From an uncultured delta proteobacterium (GTDB lineage Bacteria > Myxococcota_A > Polyangia > Haliangiales > Haliangiaceae): a stretch of DNA of 33,573 nucleotides. Shown here in pieces: positions 30,384 through 33,573 of this stretch. Below the pieces are notes generated by a model. That model was not told where the DNA came from. It was given only the letters and a program-made list of their open reading frames with translations, and did not search any database. Each line of letters opens with the position of its first letter. Position 1 is the first letter of the stretch. Location of the stretch: assembly GCA_900696455.1 (NCBI GenBank), contig CAADGB010000486.1:1-33573 (forward strand). Direction: 5' to 3'. A program made the translations under genes and the position numbers.

Positions 30384-30602
30384 CTACGCCCACGGCGCCC
30401 GCATGCCGCGCAGGAAGACGTTGAAGAAGAACCCGGTGAGGACCGCCAGCCCGACCACGCCCGCCGCCAGGAGCGCGCCGCCGACCACGCGCGCCCGCCG
30501 GCCGGCCCCCGCCCGCGCCTTGCGGGTCAGCGCCACCCCCGGCACCACCACCGCCAGCGCCCACGCCGCCATCGCCAGCAGGTACCACGAGGCCTCGCCC
30601 AT
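30384..30602 (-). CDS. 72-residue two-helix membrane protein on opposite strand within amidoligase block
   Basis: 72 residues: helix one about 5-25 (SWYLLAMAAWALAVVVPGVAL), a basic loop TRKARAGAGRRAR, helix two about 41-63 (VVGGALLAAGVVGLAVLTGFFF) and a short tail. The basic loop would be cytoplasmic by the positive-inside rule. TACGCT lies exactly 6 bases before the ATG, which supports a real, independently transcribed gene. It is convergent with the ATP-grasp gene and divergent (30 bases) from the alpha-E gene. No family was recognised. A spurious frame is possible, but the clean helix-loop-helix pattern and promoter argue against it. Confidence 0.6.
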   Translation of the reverse strand: MGEASWYLLAMAAWALAVVVPGVALTRKARAGAGRRARVVGGALLAAGVVGLAVLTGFFFNVFLRGMRAPWA

Positions 30603-30608
30603 GCCGCC

Positions 30609-30614
30609 AGCGTA
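30609..30614 (-). promoter_or_regulatory. Putative leaderless -10 (TACGCT) of the small membrane protein
   Basis: On the minus strand TACGCT is followed by GGCGGC and the ATG at 30602, the same 6-base spacing as at the mannosyltransferase and the amidotransferase-like genes. Confidence 0.4.
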
Positions 30615-30632
30615 CCAGGGACAGCCCCGACC

Positions 30633-31604
30633 ATGATCTCGCGCGTCGCCGATCACTGCTTCTGGTTCGGTCGCTACGTCGAGCGCGCCGAGTCCACCGC
30701 CCGGCTCCTCGCCACCACCCACAGCCTCGCCCTCGACGCCGAGCTCGAGCCCGCGGCCTGCTGGCGACCGGTGGTCGTCGTCGCCGGCGAGGAGGCGGCG
30801 TGCCGCGCCCGCTGGGGCGACGACGAGGCCACCTTCGCCGACGGCGAGCGGATCGAGCACGCCCTGACCTGGGACGAGGACACCTCGGTCTCGATCCGGC
30901 GCTCGGTCGCCGCCGCCCGCTGGAACGCGCGCACGATCCGCGAGGTGGTCTCGCTCGAGGCCTGGGAGACCACCAACGAGCTCCACCTCTACCTGCGGGG
31001 CGACGCGGCCCGCGCCGACTTCGCCGATCACCGCTTCGACTTCTACCGCCGCGTCCGCGCCGGCACCCAGCTCACCCTCGGGCTCCTGCGCTCGACGATG
31101 CTCCACGACGAGCCCCTCGACTTCATCTGGCTGGGGGTGATGCTCGAGCGGGTGAGCCAGACCGCCCGCATCCTCGACGTCCACCACCACGCCTTCACCA
31201 GCGGCGCTGGCCACCACGAGGTGGTCGCGACCTCGCTGTGGCTGTCGCTCCTGCGCTCGCTGTCGGGCTACGAGCCGTTCATGAAGCGGCACCAGGGCCG
31301 GGTGGCGTCGATGGCGGTGGTGCGCTTCCTCGTCGGCGAGGAGCGCTTCCCGCGCTCGGTCGCCTACTGCGTGCGCTCGGCCTACGAGCGCCTGTGCGGC
31401 ATCCGGCCGCCGACCGCCACCGAGCTCCCCGGCGGCCAGACCCTCGAGCGGCTGCGGGTCCTCGACGAGCTGGTCCGCGCCCAGCGCCACGAGCTGCGCG
31501 ACGGCGAGGACGTGCACGAGCTCCTGACCACGGTCGTCGACGAGACCCACGCCATCTGCGAGACCCTGGGCAAGGAGCTGCTCGGCCACGATCGGGCGGC
31601 GTGA
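30633..31604 (+). CDS. Alpha-E domain protein (COG2307 / DUF403)
   Basis: 323 residues, the full length of the family. It opens with the diagnostic MISRVADHCFWFGRYVERAESTARLL and is almost wholly alpha-helical with many Glu. Further blocks are SVAAARWNARTIREVVSLEAWETTNELHLYL, FYRRVRAGTQLTLGLLRSTMLHD and FIWLGVMLERVSQTARILD. Alpha-E proteins are obligate neighbours of the permuted ATP-grasp proteins and are sometimes fused to them; they are thought to be partners or carriers in the same reaction, with no proven activity. AGGGA lies about 15 bases before the ATG. It follows the ATP-grasp gene but is separated by the opposite-strand small gene. Confidence 0.93.
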   Translation: MISRVADHCFWFGRYVERAESTARLLATTHSLALDAELEPAACWRPVVVVAGEEAACRARWGDDEATFADGERIEHALTWDEDTSVSIRRSVAAARWNARTIREVVSLEAWETTNELHLYLRGDAARADFADHRFDFYRRVRAGTQLTLGLLRSTMLHDEPLDFIWLGVMLERVSQTARILDVHHHAFTSGAGHHEVVATSLWLSLLRSLSGYEPFMKRHQGRVASMAVVRFLVGEERFPRSVAYCVRSAYERLCGIRPPTATELPGGQTLERLRVLDELVRAQRHELRDGEDVHELLTTVVDETHAICETLGKELLGHDRAA

Positions 31605-31644
31605 GGCCGGGCGATCCCCGTTCGCGAGGCCCGGCGGGCGGTAG

Positions 31645-31650
31645 TACAGT
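31645..31650 (+). promoter_or_regulatory. Putative leaderless -10 (TACAGT) of the amidotransferase-transglutaminase gene
   Basis: TACAGT is followed by CGACGC and the GTG start at 31657, so the mRNA may begin at the start codon. It implies that this gene has its own promoter separate from the alpha-E gene 52 bases upstream. Confidence 0.5.
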
Positions 31651-31656
31651 CGACGC

Positions 31657-33573
31657 GTGCCCAACCTCCTCGCGATGTCCTTCGAGGGCGAGCTGGCGCC
31701 GTCGTTCGATCTGACCTGCCTGGAGCCGGGGCGGACCCTGCCCGACGGCTGGGGCCTGGGCTACTACCCGGGCGGCGAGCCGTCGGCCACCGTGCTCAAG
31801 GAGCCGGCGCCGCCCCAGGGCTCGATCCGCAGCCAGCTCGCGCGGGTGTGGGAGCACCTCGAGTCGTCCCTCTTCCTGCTGCACATCCGCAGCGCGCGCT
31901 GGGGCGCGATCACCGACGCCAACACCCAGCCCTTCGTCCGGAGCTGGGGGCGGCGCGACTGGATGATCGGTCACTCCGGCAGCTTGACCGCGCGCCCCGA
32001 CGAGCGCCTGGAGCGCGGCGTGTTCGAGCCGGTCGGCTCGACCGACACCGAGCTGGTCTTCTGCATCCTCATGTCGCGCTTCGCCGAGCGCGGCTGGAAG
32101 AGCATCGCCGACGCCGACCTGGCCGAGGTCCGGGGCTGGCTCGACGTCCTCGACGACGACGGCGGGCTGACGATCGCGCTCACCGACGGTCGCGACCTCC
32201 TGGTCTACGCCGACCGCGATCAGGACAGCGCGATCTTCCTCGGCCAGCTCGCGCCGCCCTACGATCGCTGCGTGCTCGGCGACGGCGACCTCGTGGTCGA
32301 CCTCGGCGCGCGCGGCACCAAGAGCCGCAAGGGCGTCATCGTCTCGTCCCTGCCGCTGCAGCCGGTGCCGGCAGCCGAGGGCGGCCAGCCCGATCCCGGC
32401 GCCCCCGGCGCCCCCGGTGACCCCGGCGCCGCCGTCGACCCGCCTCCGACCGCCGCCGCCCTGACCTGGACCCAGGTCCCGCCCGGCAGCCTCCTCGTCA
32501 TCCGCCAGGGCGCGGTGGTCGCCGACCTCGCGCCGCCGGCGCCCGGGGCGACGCCGCGGGCGTCCCTGGTCGCACCGGCGGTGCAGGCGCGCGCCGCCAT
32601 GGCCGGCGCCGCGGCGGCGGCGGTCCGGACCTACACGATCCGCCACCGCACGATCTACCGCTACGCCCAGCCCATCGAGCGCTCGACCCATCTCCTGCGC
32701 CTGACCCCGCGCTTCGACCGCATGCAGGAGCTGCTGGAGCACCACGTGACCGTCAGCGTGCCCGGGCAGTGCGCCGACTTCGAGGACGTCTTCGGCAACC
32801 AGGTCCGCCGCGTCCACATCGACACCCCGTGGTCCGAGATGGTGATCGAGGCGGTGAGCCGGGTCCGGGTCAAGGACGTGGCGCCGCTGGCCTTCCGCAC
32901 GCTCAAGGCGCGCTCGACGATCCCGCTGGTGTGGATGCCGTGGCAGCGCCAGATCATGGCGCCCTACCTGCTCCCGCCCGAGCTGCCGGAGAGCCAGCTC
33001 GACGAGCTCACCGAGTACGCGATGAGCTTCGTCAAGCGCAACGACTTCGACCTGCTCGACACCCTGCTCGACATCAACGCGACGATCTTCAAGGAGTACA
33101 CCTACCGCCAGGGCTCGACGACGGTCTTCACGACCGCCTTCGAGGTCTACGCCAACCGCCGCGGGGTGTGCCAGGACTTCACCAACCTCTTCATCTGCCT
33201 GGCCCGCCTCCTCGGCGTGCCCGCGCGCTACGTGTGCGGCTACATCTACTGTCCGCCGCCCGGCGACGACGCCGCCGGCCAGCGCGTCAACACCGTCCAG
33301 AGCGAGGCCTCCCACGCCTGGGTCCAGCTCTACCTGCCGCAGGTGGGCTGGAAGGGCTTCGATCCCACCAACGGCATCCTGACCCAGACCGAGCACGTCC
33401 GGGTCGCGGTCGGTCGCAACTACATCGACGCCACCCCGACCTCGGGCACGATCTACGTCGGCGGCGGCCCCGAGACCCTCGAGGTCGACGTCAAGGTGCT
33501 GCGCGCCGACGACGAGCCCGGCGCCGCGGCCGCGCCCGGCGACGCGGTCGCCGCCGCCGCCGCGCCCGGCGCC
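31657..33573 (+). CDS. Class II glutamine-amidotransferase-like domain fused to transglutaminase, C-terminus beyond window
   Basis: 639 residues to the right edge, with no stop seen. N-terminal domain (about 1-235) follows the YafJ/EgtC-type Ntn amidotransferases: LLAMSFEG, PDGWGLGYYPGG (29-40), FLLHIRSARWG (73-83), ANTQPF (88-93), IGHSGSL (104-110). Two key residues differ: position 2 is Pro instead of the nucleophile Cys, and the oxyanion Asn of the usual HNG is Ser107. Glutaminase activity is therefore unlikely. A Pro/Ala linker (about 236-322) leads to a transglutaminase (about 324-600) with its triad intact: Cys505 (GVCQDF), His553 (SHAWV), Asp569 (FDPTNG). The GTG start is supported by TACAGT 6 bases upstream. 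It belongs to the amidoligase-like block. Confidence 0.85.
   Translation, partial: MPNLLAMSFEGELAPSFDLTCLEPGRTLPDGWGLGYYPGGEPSATVLKEPAPPQGSIRSQLARVWEHLESSLFLLHIRSARWGAITDANTQPFVRSWGRRDWMIGHSGSLTARPDERLERGVFEPVGSTDTELVFCILMSRFAERGWKSIADADLAEVRGWLDVLDDDGGLTIALTDGRDLLVYADRDQDSAIFLGQLAPPYDRCVLGDGDLVVDLGARGTKSRKGVIVSSLPLQPVPAAEGGQPDPGAPGAPGDPGAAVDPPPTAAALTWTQVPPGSLLVIRQGAVVADLAPPAPGATPRASLVAPAVQARAAMAGAAAAAVRTYTIRHRTIYRYAQPIERSTHLLRLTPRFDRMQELLEHHVTVSVPGQCADFEDVFGNQVRRVHIDTPWSEMVIEAVSRVRVKDVAPLAFRTLKARSTIPLVWMPWQRQIMAPYLLPPELPESQLDELTEYAMSFVKRNDFDLLDTLLDINATIFKEYTYRQGSTTVFTTAFEVYANRRGVCQDFTNLFICLARLLGVPARYVCGYIYCPPPGDDAAGQRVNTVQSEASHAWVQLYLPQVGWKGFDPTNGILTQTEHVRVAVGRNYIDATPTSGTIYVGGGPETLEVDVKVLRADDEPGAAAAPGDAVAAAAAPGA

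Overview
The window is about 33.6 kb of very GC-rich DNA. It carries Hanks-type Ser/Thr kinases, Gly-rich DUF1565-like lipoproteins, a TPR/cNMP-binding protein, a PilZ protein and an ElbD-type ether-lipid enzyme. This combination points to a myxobacterium (Myxococcota), probably near the Haliangium/Kofleriaceae side; the lineage is inference. I found no rRNA, tRNA, insertion sequence, phage gene or CRISPR array. Coding density is high and no gene-free stretch exceeds 300 bases.

Layout. 1-1825 (-): large secreted Cys/Gly-rich lipoprotein, cut by the left edge. 1910-6121 (-): kinase, TPR membrane protein, pdxJ and a small leucine-rich-repeat lipoprotein, all in one direction. 6224-14278 (-): a tight four-gene operon (HAD phosphatase, DUF2088/LarA-like protein, 1559-residue reductase/ligase/ACP/acyltransferase fusion, SDR epimerase) that resembles the myxobacterial elb ether-lipid locus. 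14431-19544: small membrane protein, TPR + double cNMP-binding protein, class IV PLP enzyme, polyprenol-phosphate mannose synthase, PilZ protein, DUF721/DciA-like protein. 19543-19752: an unusually structured intergenic segment with seven hairpins. 19776-21829 (-): trpBA. 22028-23434 (+): a second, soluble Ser/Thr kinase.

23614-33573 (+) is the most interesting block. It holds a transglutaminase-DUF2126 protein, a second stand-alone DUF2126 paralogue, a circularly permuted ATP-grasp protein, an alpha-E protein, and a fusion of a class II glutamine-amidotransferase-like domain to a transglutaminase (cut by the right edge). A tiny two-helix membrane protein lies on the opposite strand inside the block. 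The core families are those linked by Iyer and colleagues (2009) to uncharacterised amidoligase/peptide-modification systems. The DUF2126 duplication and the amidotransferase-transglutaminase fusion, which lacks Cys2 and the oxyanion Asn, are the unusual parts.

Across the window, genes that start transcription units often have a TANNNT element only 6-10 bases before the start codon. This suggests widespread leaderless or nearly leaderless mRNAs. Genes inside operons instead use overlapping GTGA, ATGA or TGATG junctions.
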